Shown here in pieces: positions 34,971 to 43,903 of a stretch of 64,000 nucleotides of DNA. The DNA is taken from positions 1-64,000 of the forward strand of contig JAQUGR010000003.1 of assembly GCA_028683955.1 (NCBI GenBank). The letters are read 5' to 3'. Under the pieces are notes generated by a model, which had not been told where the DNA came from, did no database searches, and saw only the letters and a program-made list of their open reading frames with translations. Made by a program: the position numbers and the translations under genes. The number at the start of each line of letters is the position of its first letter. Within the stretch, counting starts at the first letter, position 1. The DNA comes from Bacillota bacterium. Its GTDB lineage: Bacteria > Bacillota > TC1.

Positions 34971-35001
34971 TGTTTAATTTAAATTATTTCAAATTATAAA
35001 T

Positions 35002-35274
35002 TTATTTAATTTCTTTATTCTCATCAGTCTTTTTAGGTGACTTATTTATAACAAATAAAGCTACACCAACAATTATGATATTTGCAACTGAGCCTAGTAA
35101 ACTTTTTATTTGATATACATCAGCACCACTATTATATGGATCAACATAAGGATCAGCAATTACTAAATCGATTATGCTACTTGCAGTAAAAACAATTGCA
35201 GCAACAAACCAAATCAATAAAATACCATTAACAATCTTAAAAATCAATTCTTTCTCTTTGGCAAATAAGTTCAT
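35002..35274 (-). CDS. Small two-helix membrane protein, paralogue A
   Basis: The start at 35274 has GGAGG upstream. The roughly 90-residue protein begins MNLFAKEKELIFKIVNGILL and has two membrane helices (about 12-32 and 62-80) with a short Asp/Tyr-rich outer loop. It is clearly paralogous to the gene 54 bases upstream, with the same first 20 residues apart from single changes and the same second helix. The function is unknown. Confidence 0.75.
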   Translation of the reverse strand: MNLFAKEKELIFKIVNGILLIWFVAAIVFTASSIIDLVIADPYVDPYNSGADVYQIKSLLGSVANIIIVGVALFVINKSPKKTDENKEIK

Positions 35275-35327
35275 AAACAATACCTCCACTTCAAATACAC
35301 TTCATATTTTAACATTTAAATTAACTT

Positions 35328-35675
35328 CTATTTTTTATCCAGCTTTACTCTAGGTGTTCTGTTTAATATATAAATAGTTCCACCAACAATCACAATATTA
35401 GCCAATCCAATCAGCATGCTCTTAAGAGCGTAAACATCTCGACTAGCATATGATTGATCATACATAATTTGCAAATCTTCTTCGCTAACTTTATCATCAA
35501 CAGGATAATTTTTAATCTCAGTTTCTCTAAATTCTTGATAAGTAGGAATATCTTCCTTAACAAAATAGTCAATAGCACTATTCGCTGTTATAACAACTGC
35601 AGCAATTAACCATATTAAAAATATTCCATTCACTATTTTAAAGATAAGTTCTTTTTCTTTTGAAAATAGATTCAT
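35328..35675 (-). CDS. Small two-helix membrane protein, paralogue B
   Basis: The 115-residue protein begins MNLFSKEKELIFKIVNGIFL. It has helices about 12-32 and 87-106 and a longer acidic outer loop (ETEIKNYPVDDKVSEEDL) than its neighbour. AGGAGG precedes the ATG. The tandem pair probably arose by local duplication, and the outer loop differs most. The function is unknown. Confidence 0.75.
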   Translation of the reverse strand: MNLFSKEKELIFKIVNGIFLIWLIAAVVITANSAIDYFVKEDIPTYQEFRETEIKNYPVDDKVSEEDLQIMYDQSYASRDVYALKSMLIGLANIVIVGGTIYILNRTPRVKLDKK

Positions 35676-35715
35676 TAAAACACCTCCTTTTCTATGACTA
35701 TTGTATCAATAATTT

Positions 35716-36549
35716 TTATTTTATAAAAGTACCTTCATCCAGTTCTTTAAATGCTAAATCCAATTCTTTCTTCATGTTCATAACAATTGGTCCACCCCAT
35801 GAAATAGCTTCCTTTAAAGGAAGACCTTCAAGAAGAACAAACCTTATTCCATCCTGACCACTCACAACATGCAGCAAATCACCATAAGACAAAAGCACAC
35901 AAGAATGTTCTACAATATAGTCTCTACCTATTTTACCTGATCCTTCAATTATATAAATAAATTGGTTAAGATTTTTATCAGATTTATATGTCCATATACT
36001 ATTCCCAAATATATTAATATCAAAGTAATTAATATCTACATGCTCAGGTTGAAAAGCTCCATTAATATCCCCATATTTACCGGCAATAACCTTTACTAAA
36101 ACATTATCTTCAGCAACTTTTGGTATTTTCTCTTCTTCTATACCGTTATATTTAGGTTTAGTCATTTTAGCACTTTTTGGTAAATTAACCCATAACTGCA
36201 ACCCTCTAAGTCTTGGTGATACCATAGGCATCTCTTGATGAATAATACCAGAACCTGCAGTCATCCATTGACAGTCTCCAGCTCTAATAACTCCTTTATT
36301 ACCTAAATTATCACCATGTTCTATACTACCATCAAGAAGATAAGTTACTGTTTCAATTCCTCTATGAGGGTGCCAAGGAAATCCTTTAATATAATCATCA
36401 CTGTTTGTTGCATCAAAAGCATCCATCATTAAAAAGGGATCAAAATCTTTAGTATCACCATAACCAAAAACTCTAATTAATTTTACTCCTGCTCCATCTA
36501 TTGCATTTCTTCCAGTTATTATTTTTTCAGCTATTCTTTTTTCTAACAT
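35716..36549 (-). CDS. Pirin-family bicupin protein
   Basis: The 277-residue protein has the pirin N-terminal cupin, with FPWHPHRGIETVTYLLDG providing metal-binding His residues. DCQWMTAGSGIIHQEMP, RGLQLWVNLP and a C-terminal cupin (HVVSGQDGIRFVLLEGLPL) follow. Pirins bind Fe and may have quercetinase-like activity or regulatory roles. It lies directly after the metal-efflux ATPase (2-base gap) and is probably cotranscribed with it. Confidence 0.9.
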   Translation of the reverse strand: MLEKRIAEKIITGRNAIDGAGVKLIRVFGYGDTKDFDPFLMMDAFDATNSDDYIKGFPWHPHRGIETVTYLLDGSIEHGDNLGNKGVIRAGDCQWMTAGSGIIHQEMPMVSPRLRGLQLWVNLPKSAKMTKPKYNGIEEEKIPKVAEDNVLVKVIAGKYGDINGAFQPEHVDINYFDINIFGNSIWTYKSDKNLNQFIYIIEGSGKIGRDYIVEHSCVLLSYGDLLHVVSGQDGIRFVLLEGLPLKEAISWGGPIVMNMKKELDLAFKELDEGTFIK

Positions 36550-36551
36550 TT

Positions 36552-38396
36552 TTACAACCTCTTCCTTCTTAAAATTCTAAGTGAATTTAAGACCGCAATT
36601 ATTGTAACACCCACATCGGCAAATACAGCCATCCATAAGCTAGCATAACCTAAGGCACTAAGAAATAGAACAATAACTTTTATACTAATTGCCAAAATAA
36701 TATTAGCCGTTGCAATTTTAACTGTTCTTTTAGCAAGTTTAATTGCTATAGCTACTTTTATTGGCTCATCTTCCATTATTACCACATCAGCTGCTTCAAT
36801 CGCCGCATCTCTGCCAATTCCACCCATAGCTATTCCAATATCTGCTCTAGCTAAAACTGGCGCATCATTTATCCCATCACCAACAAATATTGTTTTTCCT
36901 TTTTTATTAAGATGTACCATAATATATTCAAGTTGATTCAACTTATCAATTGGCATTAAATCGCCATGATAATTTGAAATTCCTAACTCACCAGCAATCT
37001 TTTCTGCGGAAGTGATTGAATCTCCAGTTAACATTACTATTTTAGAAATACCAAGTTCATTTAAACTTTCAATGGCTTTTTTAGAATCTGCTTTTAGTTC
37101 ATCAGCTATAGTAATATAACCTGCATATATACCATCTATTCCTATATGAATAATTGTTCTTTCTTCACTACTTTCAAATGAATCAATTCTTTCATGATTC
37201 ATTAATTTCATATTTCCTATAGTAATAATTTTATCATCTACTTTTGCAATTATCCCAAGTCCAGCTAACTCATTTACTTCAATAATTCTATCCTCGATAA
37301 TTTCTGCTCCATAGGCTCTTTTTAGAGATTGGGATATTGGATGGTCTGAATGAACTTCACCATAAGCTGCATATTCCAATACTTCACTTTTACTAAAATC
37401 ATTAAAAGTTACCACCTTTTGCACTTCAAATACACCCTTTGTTAAAGTTCCTGTTTTATCAAATACTACTGTTTCAACTTTAGCTAAAGCCTCTAAATAG
37501 TTACTGCCCTTTATTAAAATTCCTTCTTTAGAAGCAACTCCGATACCCGCGAAAAAGCTCAGTGGTATTGAAACTACTAAAGCACAAGGACAAGAAACTA
37601 CAAGAAATGCAAGCGATCTGTAAAGCCAAGTATTTATACTTGACAACCCTAGAATAGCTGTAGGTATAGCAACAATCATAAGTCCCAACAAAACTACAAT
37701 TGGAGTGTAATACCTCGCAAATTTAGTAATAAATTTTTCCTGAGCTGATTTTTTATTACTAGCATTTTCTACTAACTCTAAAATTTTACTAACTGTAGAA
37801 TCCCCAAAAGTATTAGTAGTTTGCACTACTAAAAGCCCACTTAAATTTATACAACCACTTAATAAATCTGAACCAGGTGAAACCTCTTTTGGGAGTGTTT
37901 CTCCAGTTAGTGCAGAAGTATCAATATAGGAATTACCTTCAGTTATTATTCCATCAAGTGGAATTCTTTCACCAGGTTTTATTATTATGAAACTACCAAT
38001 TTCTATTTTTTGAGAATTAGTAACTATTATTCCATTTTCAGTTTTAAGGTTAACCTGATCTGCTTTTAGTTCCATTAAACTTGTTATAGATTTTTTAGAT
38101 TTATCTACAGCATAATCTTGGAAAAATTCACCTATTTGATAAAATAGCATAACCGCAATAGCTTCAGGATATGCTTTAATATAAAAAGCACCTAAAGTTG
38201 CTATAGACATTAAAAAATTTTCGTCCAAGAAATTTCCATGTTTTAAATTCCTAATTGCATTTATTAAAATTGAACCACCTACTAATAGATAACTAATTAT
38301 AAACAATGAGATTTGCAATGTTGATTCAGGCTTTATAAAAAAGGTTGGTATATATATTATTGTTGCTAATATTATTTGCAAAAGTTTTTTATTCAT
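36552..38396 (-). CDS. P1B-type Cd2+/Zn2+/Pb2+-exporting ATPase without N-terminal metal domain
   Basis: The 614-residue protein has TGE at 164-166 in the actuator domain, the transmembrane Cys-Pro-Cys at 269-271 and the phosphorylated Asp313 in DKTGTLT. A His-Pro motif is in SDHPISQS and the hinge GDGINDAPVL is near the C-terminus. The CPC with following helices fits the Zn/Cd/Pb or Cu groups. The ArsR/CadC-like regulator upstream favours Zn/Cd. The usual N-terminal metal-binding domain is encoded as a separate small protein immediately upstream. Confidence 0.9.
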   Translation of the reverse strand: MNKKLLQIILATIIYIPTFFIKPESTLQISLFIISYLLVGGSILINAIRNLKHGNFLDENFLMSIATLGAFYIKAYPEAIAVMLFYQIGEFFQDYAVDKSKKSITSLMELKADQVNLKTENGIIVTNSQKIEIGSFIIIKPGERIPLDGIITEGNSYIDTSALTGETLPKEVSPGSDLLSGCINLSGLLVVQTTNTFGDSTVSKILELVENASNKKSAQEKFITKFARYYTPIVVLLGLMIVAIPTAILGLSSINTWLYRSLAFLVVSCPCALVVSIPLSFFAGIGVASKEGILIKGSNYLEALAKVETVVFDKTGTLTKGVFEVQKVVTFNDFSKSEVLEYAAYGEVHSDHPISQSLKRAYGAEIIEDRIIEVNELAGLGIIAKVDDKIITIGNMKLMNHERIDSFESSEERTIIHIGIDGIYAGYITIADELKADSKKAIESLNELGISKIVMLTGDSITSAEKIAGELGISNYHGDLMPIDKLNQLEYIMVHLNKKGKTIFVGDGINDAPVLARADIGIAMGGIGRDAAIEAADVVIMEDEPIKVAIAIKLAKRTVKIATANIILAISIKVIVLFLSALGYASLWMAVFADVGVTIIAVLNSLRILRRKRL

Positions 38397-38397
38397 T

Positions 38398-38631
38398 CTA
38401 TTTAACCTTTTTCATGATTACATTTGGTTCAATTTTCCGTATAATCTTAGCTACCTCTTTTTCTATTTCTAAGATTCTAGTTTCATCTTCAATTAATGTT
38501 TCTATTAATAATTTCCCTGAAAAAAAGTTTACACTAGCTTCTTCAACTCCTGTTAATTTTGATATTTTCCTCTCCATTTTTGCTGAACAATTAGCACAAC
38601 CTAAATTTTCTAGCAGATATATTTTAGTCAT
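38398..38631 (-). CDS. Free-standing heavy-metal-associated (HMA) domain protein
   Basis: The start at 38631 is set by AGAGGTAA with good spacing. The roughly 77-residue ferredoxin-like fold has Cys12-Ala-Asn-Cys15 in LGCANCSAKMERKI. It ends 2 bases before the ATPase start, so the pair probably arose by fission of the HMA-ATPase fusion. It likely serves as a metallochaperone for that pump. Confidence 0.88.
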   Translation of the reverse strand: MTKIYLLENLGCANCSAKMERKISKLTGVEEASVNFFSGKLLIETLIEDETRILEIEKEVAKIIRKIEPNVIMKKVK

Positions 38632-39004
38632 TGTTATTACCTCTACTTTCATTAATATGTTCATATCCTTTTTCTAATATTTGTTTGACATGATCATCTG
38701 CCAGTGAATAATATACTACCTTGCCGACCTTTCTAAATTTCACCAATCTGGCTTCTCTCAAAGACCTTAGTTGATGTGATATTGCTGACTTTGTCATATT
38801 TAAAAGGACTGCAAGATCACATACACATAATTCTTTTTTATCTAGAGCCCACATCAATTTTATTCTTGTACTATCTCCAAAAACCTTAAAGAAGTCCGCT
38901 AAGTCATATAGTTTTTCTTCTTGGGGCATTTCCAACCTTACTTCATTTACTATTTCAGAATGTATAACATCACAATCACAAACTACATCATTTTTCTTAT
39001 TCAT
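38624..39004 (-). CDS. ArsR/SmtB-family metal-sensing repressor (CadC-like)
   Basis: The 126-residue winged-helix protein has both CadC metal sites. The alpha3N site is N-terminal Cys9 and Cys11 with Cys60 and Cys62 (ELCVCDL). An alpha5-type site lies in the last helix, with acidic and His residues (DDHVKQILEKGYEHINE). Cd, Pb or Zn binding should release DNA and switch on the HMA protein and ATPase genes. Two operator-like repeats lie in its promoter. Confidence 0.92.
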   Translation of the reverse strand: MNKKNDVVCDCDVIHSEIVNEVRLEMPQEEKLYDLADFFKVFGDSTRIKLMWALDKKELCVCDLAVLLNMTKSAISHQLRSLREARLVKFRKVGKVVYYSLADDHVKQILEKGYEHINESRGNNND

Positions 39005-39025
39005 CTGTTACATACCTCCTATCAG

Positions 39026-39082
39026 TTGAATATTTATTCAATCATCAATCTAATTATAGTTGAGCAATCATTCAATTGTCAA
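39026..39082 (-). promoter_or_regulatory. Promoter with two ArsR/CadC-type operators
   Basis: On the minus strand TTGACA (39077-39082), an 18-base spacer and TATAAT (39053-39058) form a near-consensus promoter. The spacer contains TTGAATGATTGCTCAA (39060-39075), an imperfect inverted repeat. A second, TTGAATAAATATTCAA (39026-39041, 7-2-7 arms), lies between the start site and the ribosome site. The latter resembles known cad operators. Confidence 0.75.
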
Positions 39083-39105
39083 TAAATAGTTGATTACTTA
39101 GAAAG

Positions 39106-39159
39106 TTTACACGAATTTAACATAAATAAAATATTAGCCAAATATTTAATCTATATAAT
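39106..39159 (+). promoter_or_regulatory. pstS promoter with PhoP-box-like direct repeats
   Basis: TTTACA (39106-39111) and TTAACA (39117-39122), five bases apart, match the TT-A/T/C-A-C-A repeats with 11-base period of Gram-positive PhoP sites. TATAAT lies at 39154-39159. Control by phosphate limitation is an inference. Confidence 0.5.
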
Positions 39160-39188
39160 TTAAACATAAGATGAATTCGAGAGGAGAA

Positions 39189-40109
39189 ATGAAATTGAAA
39201 ACTATAACAAAAAAAATTACAACAATACTAGCACTAGCCTTAGTAACACCGTTAATATTAACCGCCTGCGGACAATCAGGAAATTCACTAACCGGAGAGG
39301 TGAAAATTGATGGATCTTCTACAGTCTTTCCAATTACTGAAGCAGTTGCTGAAGAATTTACAGCTCAAAACCCTGATCTTAAAATACCTGTTGGAGTTTC
39401 CGGTACTGGTGGAGGATTTAAAAAATTCACAATCGGTGAGACTGATATTTCAGATGCCTCTAGACCAATAAAAGATGAAGAAGCGCAAGTTGCCAAAGAT
39501 AATGGAATTGACTACTCTATATATCAAGTTGCTTATGATGGTATTTCAATAGTAGTTAGTAAAGATAATACTTGGGTAAAAAATCTAACAACCGATGAAC
39601 TTAAAATGATCTGGTCACCAGACAGTAAAATATCTACTTGGAAAGATATTAGACCAGAATGGCCAAATGAAAAAATCAAATTTTATGCACCTGGAACTGA
39701 CTCAGGAACATTCGACTACTTTACAGAAGAAATTAATGGTGAAAGTGGTGCTATAAGAGCAGACTTTACTGGAAGCGAAGATGATAACGTCTTGGTTCAA
39801 GGAATTGCTGGAGATAAAAATGCACTTGGATTCTTTGGATTTGCCTACTATGAGGAAAACCAAGATAAATTAAATCTAGTATCAGTAAATGATGTTACTC
39901 CTTCACTTGATACAATAAAAGACGGAACATATACTCCACTATCAAGACCACTATATATCTACGTAAGCAATAAATCATTAGATAGACCTGAAGTTAATGC
40001 TTTCGTAAAATTCTATCTTGAAAATGCAGGTATGCTAGCCAAAGAAGTAGGCTATATACCACTACCTGATAAAATCTATGCAGATCAATTAGATCTGTTT
40101 AATAAATAA
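39189..40109 (+). CDS. pstS: Phosphate-binding lipoprotein
   Basis: The start is set at ATG 39189 after GAGAGGAG, although spacing is short. An in-frame ATG at 39171 has no site. The roughly 306-residue protein has a lipoprotein signal (LILTAC lipobox). It has the phosphate-loop segments IDGSSTVFPITEAVAEEF, VSGTGGGFKKF and PGTDSGTFDYF typical of PstS. It binds phosphate outside the cell for PstCAB. Confidence 0.93.
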   Translation: MKLKTITKKITTILALALVTPLILTACGQSGNSLTGEVKIDGSSTVFPITEAVAEEFTAQNPDLKIPVGVSGTGGGFKKFTIGETDISDASRPIKDEEAQVAKDNGIDYSIYQVAYDGISIVVSKDNTWVKNLTTDELKMIWSPDSKISTWKDIRPEWPNEKIKFYAPGTDSGTFDYFTEEINGESGAIRADFTGSEDDNVLVQGIAGDKNALGFFGFAYYEENQDKLNLVSVNDVTPSLDTIKDGTYTPLSRPLYIYVSNKSLDRPEVNAFVKFYLENAGMLAKEVGYIPLPDKIYADQLDLFNK

Positions 40110-40116
40110 ATAAATC

Positions 40117-40158
40117 ACGGCAATAAAAGCAACAGGCACTTCGGTGCCTTTTTGCCGT
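40117..40158 (+). terminator. Nested hairpin between pstS and pstC, probable attenuator
   Basis: AGGCAC (40134-40139), loop TTCG and GTGCCT (40144-40149) followed by TTTT form a strong terminator-like hairpin. An outer pair ACGGCAA (40117-40123) and TTGCCGT (40152-40158) encloses it. It lies 11 bases before the pstC start codon, so it probably lowers permease transcripts relative to pstS. Confidence 0.65.
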
Positions 40159-40169
40159 CTGGAGGATTA

Positions 40170-41054
40170 ATGAAAAAAAAGATTAAAAAAAGAGAATTTA
40201 TTATCGAGAAATCATTAGTAATATTTGCAAGTATTACTATACTAACAACCTTAGCAATTATCTTAACTCTTTTTGGAGAAACATTTCAATTTTTCAAAGA
40301 GATTTCTATCATAGATTTTCTTACAGGAACTAAATGGGCTCCAACCCTTTCTCCTCAAAGTTTCGGTGTACTGCCTCTACTTGTAGGAACAATAATGATT
40401 GCTATATTTTCAAGTATCATCTCCCTGCCTCTCGGACTTGGAAGTGCTATATACCTTAGTGAATATGCAAAAAAAAGAACAAGAAAGATTATAAAACCCA
40501 TACTTGAACTATTAGCCGGAATCCCTTCAATAGTTTATGGTTTTTTCGCACTAACATTTATAACCCCCCTGATAAGACAAGTACTTCCACAAACGCAAGT
40601 ATTCAATGTTGCTAGTGCTAGTATAGCAATAGGGATTATGACTTTACCAATGGTGGCTTCCTTATGCGAGGATGCCATGATGGCAGTCCCTAATTCAGTT
40701 CGTAATGGAGCCTATGCTCTTGGTGCTACCAAAATGGAAGTTGCCTTAAAGATTGTAGTGCCTTCTACTAGCTCAAGTATTGCTTCTGCTTTTGTTTTAG
40801 CAATTTCTAGGGCTGTTGGTGAAACAATGATTGTTGCAATAGCAGCTGGACAAAGTCCAGTTTTAACATTTAACCCTCTTGAGAGTATTCAAACAATGAC
40901 TGGGTTTATGGTAAATATGAGTTTAGGCGAAATATCTCAAGGTTCTATAGAATACAAAACGGTATTTGCTGTTGGAACAATGCTATTCCTTATGACTTTG
41001 ATAATGAACCTAATAGCAAAAGGCATCTTACATCGCAACAAAGAGAGGTATTAA
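40170..41054 (+). CDS. pstC: Phosphate ABC transporter permease PstC
   Basis: The start at 40170 has GGAGG upstream. The roughly 294-residue, six-helix permease has the PstC segments PQSFGVLPLLVGTIMIA and ELLAGIPSIVYGFFAL. Its EAA-type loop is NGAYALGATKMEVALKIVVP. It forms the membrane channel with PstA. Confidence 0.94.
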   Translation: MKKKIKKREFIIEKSLVIFASITILTTLAIILTLFGETFQFFKEISIIDFLTGTKWAPTLSPQSFGVLPLLVGTIMIAIFSSIISLPLGLGSAIYLSEYAKKRTRKIIKPILELLAGIPSIVYGFFALTFITPLIRQVLPQTQVFNVASASIAIGIMTLPMVASLCEDAMMAVPNSVRNGAYALGATKMEVALKIVVPSTSSSIASAFVLAISRAVGETMIVAIAAGQSPVLTFNPLESIQTMTGFMVNMSLGEISQGSIEYKTVFAVGTMLFLMTLIMNLIAKGILHRNKERY

Positions 41055-41055
41055 A

Positions 41056-41919
41056 ATGGAAAGTAAATTAATAAAAAGAAGAAAAATTAAGAATGCCTTA
41101 TTTCAAGGTGCACTAATGTCCATAATAATATTTTCTATTATTATACTTTTGTTGTTGCTATATCAGGTCTTTAAAGTAGGCTTTAGTCACCTAAGTCTTT
41201 CCTTTATCACTAGCATGCCATCACGTTTTGCTAATCAGGCTGGTATTGCTTCAGCTTTAGCTGGTAGTATCTGGACTATTACTTTAACAATACTATTTGC
41301 TGTACCATTAGGTGTTGGAACTGCTATTTACTTGGAAGAATATGCAAATCAAAAATCTTGGTTTACAAAAATAATTCAAGTTAATATATCTAATCTAGCT
41401 GGTGTTCCATCAATAGTTTATGGAATGTTGGGTCTGGCTGTTTTCGTGAGATTTTTAAATTTTCAAAGAAGCATTTTATCTGGTGCTCTAACTTTAGCAC
41501 TATTAATCCTTCCAGTAATAATTGTGGCCTCCCAAGAAGCTTTAAAAAGCGTACCAAGTACTTTAAAAGAAGGCTCCTATGCATTAGGCGTCAGTAAGTG
41601 GCAAACTATAACAGGTGTTGTCATTCCCTTTTCACTACCTGGTATCCTTACAGGGTCTATATTGGCTGTTTCAAGGGCAATGGGAGAGGCTGCTCCCTTA
41701 ATAATGATTGGTGCTGCAGGCTATATAGGATTTATGCCTAGAAGCCCACTTGATTCCTTTACAGTATTGCCTATTCAAATTTTCAACTGGACCTCAAGAC
41801 CTCAGGCAGAATTTCAAAATATTGCAGCCGCTGGTATAATTGTTCTTTTGGTTCTGCTTCTTTCAATGAATGCATTTGCAATTATTTTAAGAAACAAGTA
41901 CCAAAACAGAATGGATTAG
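41056..41919 (+). CDS. pstA: Phosphate ABC transporter permease PstA
   Basis: The 287-residue, six-helix permease has [17 protein letters not shown] and the coupling loop [20 protein letters not shown], paired with PstC. One base separates it from pstC, and an AGGAG site lies in front of the following pstB. Confidence 0.94.
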   Translation: MESKLIKRRKIKNALFQGALMSIIIFSIIILLLLLYQVFKVGFSHLSLSFITSMPSRFANQAGIASALAGSIWTITLTILFAVPLGVGTAIYLEEYANQKSWFTKIIQVNISNLAGVPSIVYGMLGLAVFVRFLNFQRSILSGALTLALLILPVIIVASQEALKSVPSTLKEGSYALGVSKWQTITGVVIPFSLPGILTGSILAVSRAMGEAAPLIMIGAAGYIGFMPRSPLDSFTVLPIQIFNWTSRPQAEFQNIAAAGIIVLLVLLLSMNAFAIILRNKYQNRMD

Positions 41920-41930
41920 GAGAAATAGAA

Positions 41931-42680
41931 ATGAAAATTATTTGTAATAACATAGACTTCTTTTATGGAAGTAACCATGCCTTAAAGAATGTTAATTTAA
42001 ATATTGAAGAAAATAAGATTACTGCTTTAATTGGTCCATCAGGTTGTGGTAAATCAACTTTCATCAGAACTCTAAATAGAATGTATGAGCACCTTCCTCA
42101 AACAAAAATAGAAGGTGAAATTCTTTTAGATAATGAAAATATATTGACTGACTCATATGATTTAGCAGAATTACGAAAGAAAGTCGGAATGGTTTTTCAA
42201 AAACCTAACCCTTTCCCTAAGAGTATTTATGAAAATGTAATATACGGTCCTAAAAAACATGGTCTCAAGAATAAAGATGCTCTTGATACTTTAGTGGAAA
42301 AATCACTTAGGAAAGCAGCTTTATGGGAGGAAGTTAAAGATAAATTAAATAAATCTGCCTTAGAACTATCCGGTGGACAGCAACAGCGTTTATGTATTGC
42401 TAGGTGCCTAGCAGTTGAACCTGAGGTACTATTAATGGATGAGCCTACTTCTGCTCTCGACCCAATAGCAACTCTTAAAATCGAAGAGTTATTCCACTCC
42501 CTTAAAGAGTACTATAGTTTAGTGATTGTAACTCACTCTATGCAACAGGCTGCAAGAATAAGTGATAATACGGCTTTCTTCCTCAATGGTGAGATAATCG
42601 AGACTGGAAGAACTGATGATATCTTTACAAATCCTATAGATCAAAGAACTAATGATTATATAACAGGTAGATTTAGTTAA
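41931..42680 (+). CDS. pstB: Phosphate ABC transporter ATP-binding protein
   Basis: The 249-residue ATPase has Walker [10 protein letters not shown] near 33-41, the PstB-type TFIRTLNRM and VFQKPNPFP segments, signature LSGGQQQR and Walker [13 protein letters not shown]. It completes pstSCAB. The regulator gene phoU, common at the end of such operons, does not follow. Confidence 0.96.
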   Translation: MKIICNNIDFFYGSNHALKNVNLNIEENKITALIGPSGCGKSTFIRTLNRMYEHLPQTKIEGEILLDNENILTDSYDLAELRKKVGMVFQKPNPFPKSIYENVIYGPKKHGLKNKDALDTLVEKSLRKAALWEEVKDKLNKSALELSGGQQQRLCIARCLAVEPEVLLMDEPTSALDPIATLKIEELFHSLKEYYSLVIVTHSMQQAARISDNTAFFLNGEIIETGRTDDIFTNPIDQRTNDYITGRFS

Positions 42681-42706
42681 ATCTACTTAATTAGATAAAA
42701 TAAACT

Positions 42707-42739
42707 AAAAGCAGATATGTAAAACATATCTGCTTTTTT
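42707..42739. terminator. Terminator after pstB
   Basis: AAAAGCAGATATGT (42707-42720) pairs with its exact complement (42724-42737) and is followed by T. Confidence 0.88.
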
Positions 42740-42755
42740 ACTATAATAAATATCT

Positions 42756-43511
42756 TTATCTTAAATAAAACATTTTCTTCCAAATACTTTTGCCTTCATT
42801 GAACATTTCTCTCTTTTGTTCAACTAAGTCAAGGTTGTTTATTAAAGCCAAACTATTTTCTTCTACTATTTTACCCATTCCTGGACAAGATTTTTCCAAG
42901 ATATTAATAGCTTCATGTAAACTTGGCCCTAGTCTTTTGAACCCATGGCAATCACTTGCCAAAAAATCTACCAAGCCCATACTTGCCAATTTTAAAGCAA
43001 AATTTTTAACTTCATGACTAATTAAGCCTTCAATACTTGATCCATTTACTTGAAAATAACAACCTAAATCAATAAAGTCATTTAGTAAAAATGGATTAGC
43101 TGCAAAATACTTACATCTTTCAGGATGAGCTATTATAATTCTATATCCAAGATTGATTAACCCCATTATATTACTAACGTAGTCTTCTCTATAATCATCA
43201 AATCCAAGCTCCACTAACAGATAATTACTTCCATTAATACCTTTGATTAATCCTTCTTTACAGGCAGTTATAGTATTAGACGTCAAAAAAATTTCTTGTC
43301 CTGGCAAGACTCTGTCCTTTAATCCTAGTTCAATAATTTTATTTTTCACATCATCATAACTTTTTTCAAAAACACCTGTCATAAAGTGAGGAGTAGCTAT
43401 AATTTGTCTTATCTCCTCAGAATCATACAAACTCAAAATTAAATTCATTTCCGCAATATCAACAGCTCCGTCATCCAAGAATGGCAGCACATGAGAATGA
43501 ATATCAATCAT
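42756..43511 (-). CDS. PHP-family tyrosine-protein phosphatase (CpsB/YwqE type)
   Basis: The 251-residue PHP-fold metal phosphatase shows MIDIHSHVLPFLDDGA at its start, IATPHFMTG, AHPERCKYF and ASDCHGFKRL, which supply the metal-binding His/Asp set. The family dephosphorylates bacterial tyrosine kinases that control capsule or exopolysaccharide assembly. No kinase or capsule gene is adjacent. Its only possible glycan partner in the window is the NfrB-like locus about 30 kb away. Confidence 0.87.
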   Translation of the reverse strand: MIDIHSHVLPFLDDGAVDIAEMNLILSLYDSEEIRQIIATPHFMTGVFEKSYDDVKNKIIELGLKDRVLPGQEIFLTSNTITACKEGLIKGINGSNYLLVELGFDDYREDYVSNIMGLINLGYRIIIAHPERCKYFAANPFLLNDFIDLGCYFQVNGSSIEGLISHEVKNFALKLASMGLVDFLASDCHGFKRLGPSLHEAINILEKSCPGMGKIVEENSLALINNLDLVEQKREMFNEGKSIWKKMFYLR

Positions 43512-43581
43512 TACTATTACCTCTCGACCTTCATATTTTGTCTGGTTAAGTCATATTATAACAGAGATACCAGATATTATG

Positions 43582-43616
43582 TATATAAAAAGCAACCCAC
43601 ACAAATGAGTTGCTTT
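43582..43616 (-). terminator. Terminator after the DUF2892 gene
   Basis: AAAGCAAC (43589-43596) pairs with GTTGCTTT (43609-43616). On the minus strand a T-rich run follows. Confidence 0.7.
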
Positions 43617-43630
43617 AAACATAACTATAA

Positions 43631-43843
43631 CTATTTTTTAGAATCGTCCTTTTTATTTCTAGTATCAATTTTTAACAATGTGTATAAAGGACAAAATCCG
43701 ATTAAACCTGTAGCCAACAATATTGCACCTATAACAGCTAATATTATTTGTATTGCTCCACCAGTATATACAGCTAGAATCAATAAAACAAATCCCACTA
43801 TAGTTCTAATAAGTCTGTCAATATTACTTTCATTTTTTGTCAT
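43631..43843 (-). CDS. DUF2892 (YgaP-like transmembrane domain) protein
   Basis: The 70-residue protein has the family pattern NIDRLIRTIVGFVLLILAVYTG, a second helix, and GLIGFCPLYTLLKI with the conserved Cys-Pro. In other bacteria this domain anchors rhodanese proteins or stands alone. GGAGG precedes the ATG. Confidence 0.85.
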   Translation of the reverse strand: MTKNESNIDRLIRTIVGFVLLILAVYTGGAIQIILAVIGAILLATGLIGFCPLYTLLKIDTRNKKDDSKK

Positions 43844-43903
43844 ATTCCATTACCTCCTTAAGTACTATTCTTGCATTAAAAATAACAATATAATCAACAA
43901 ATG

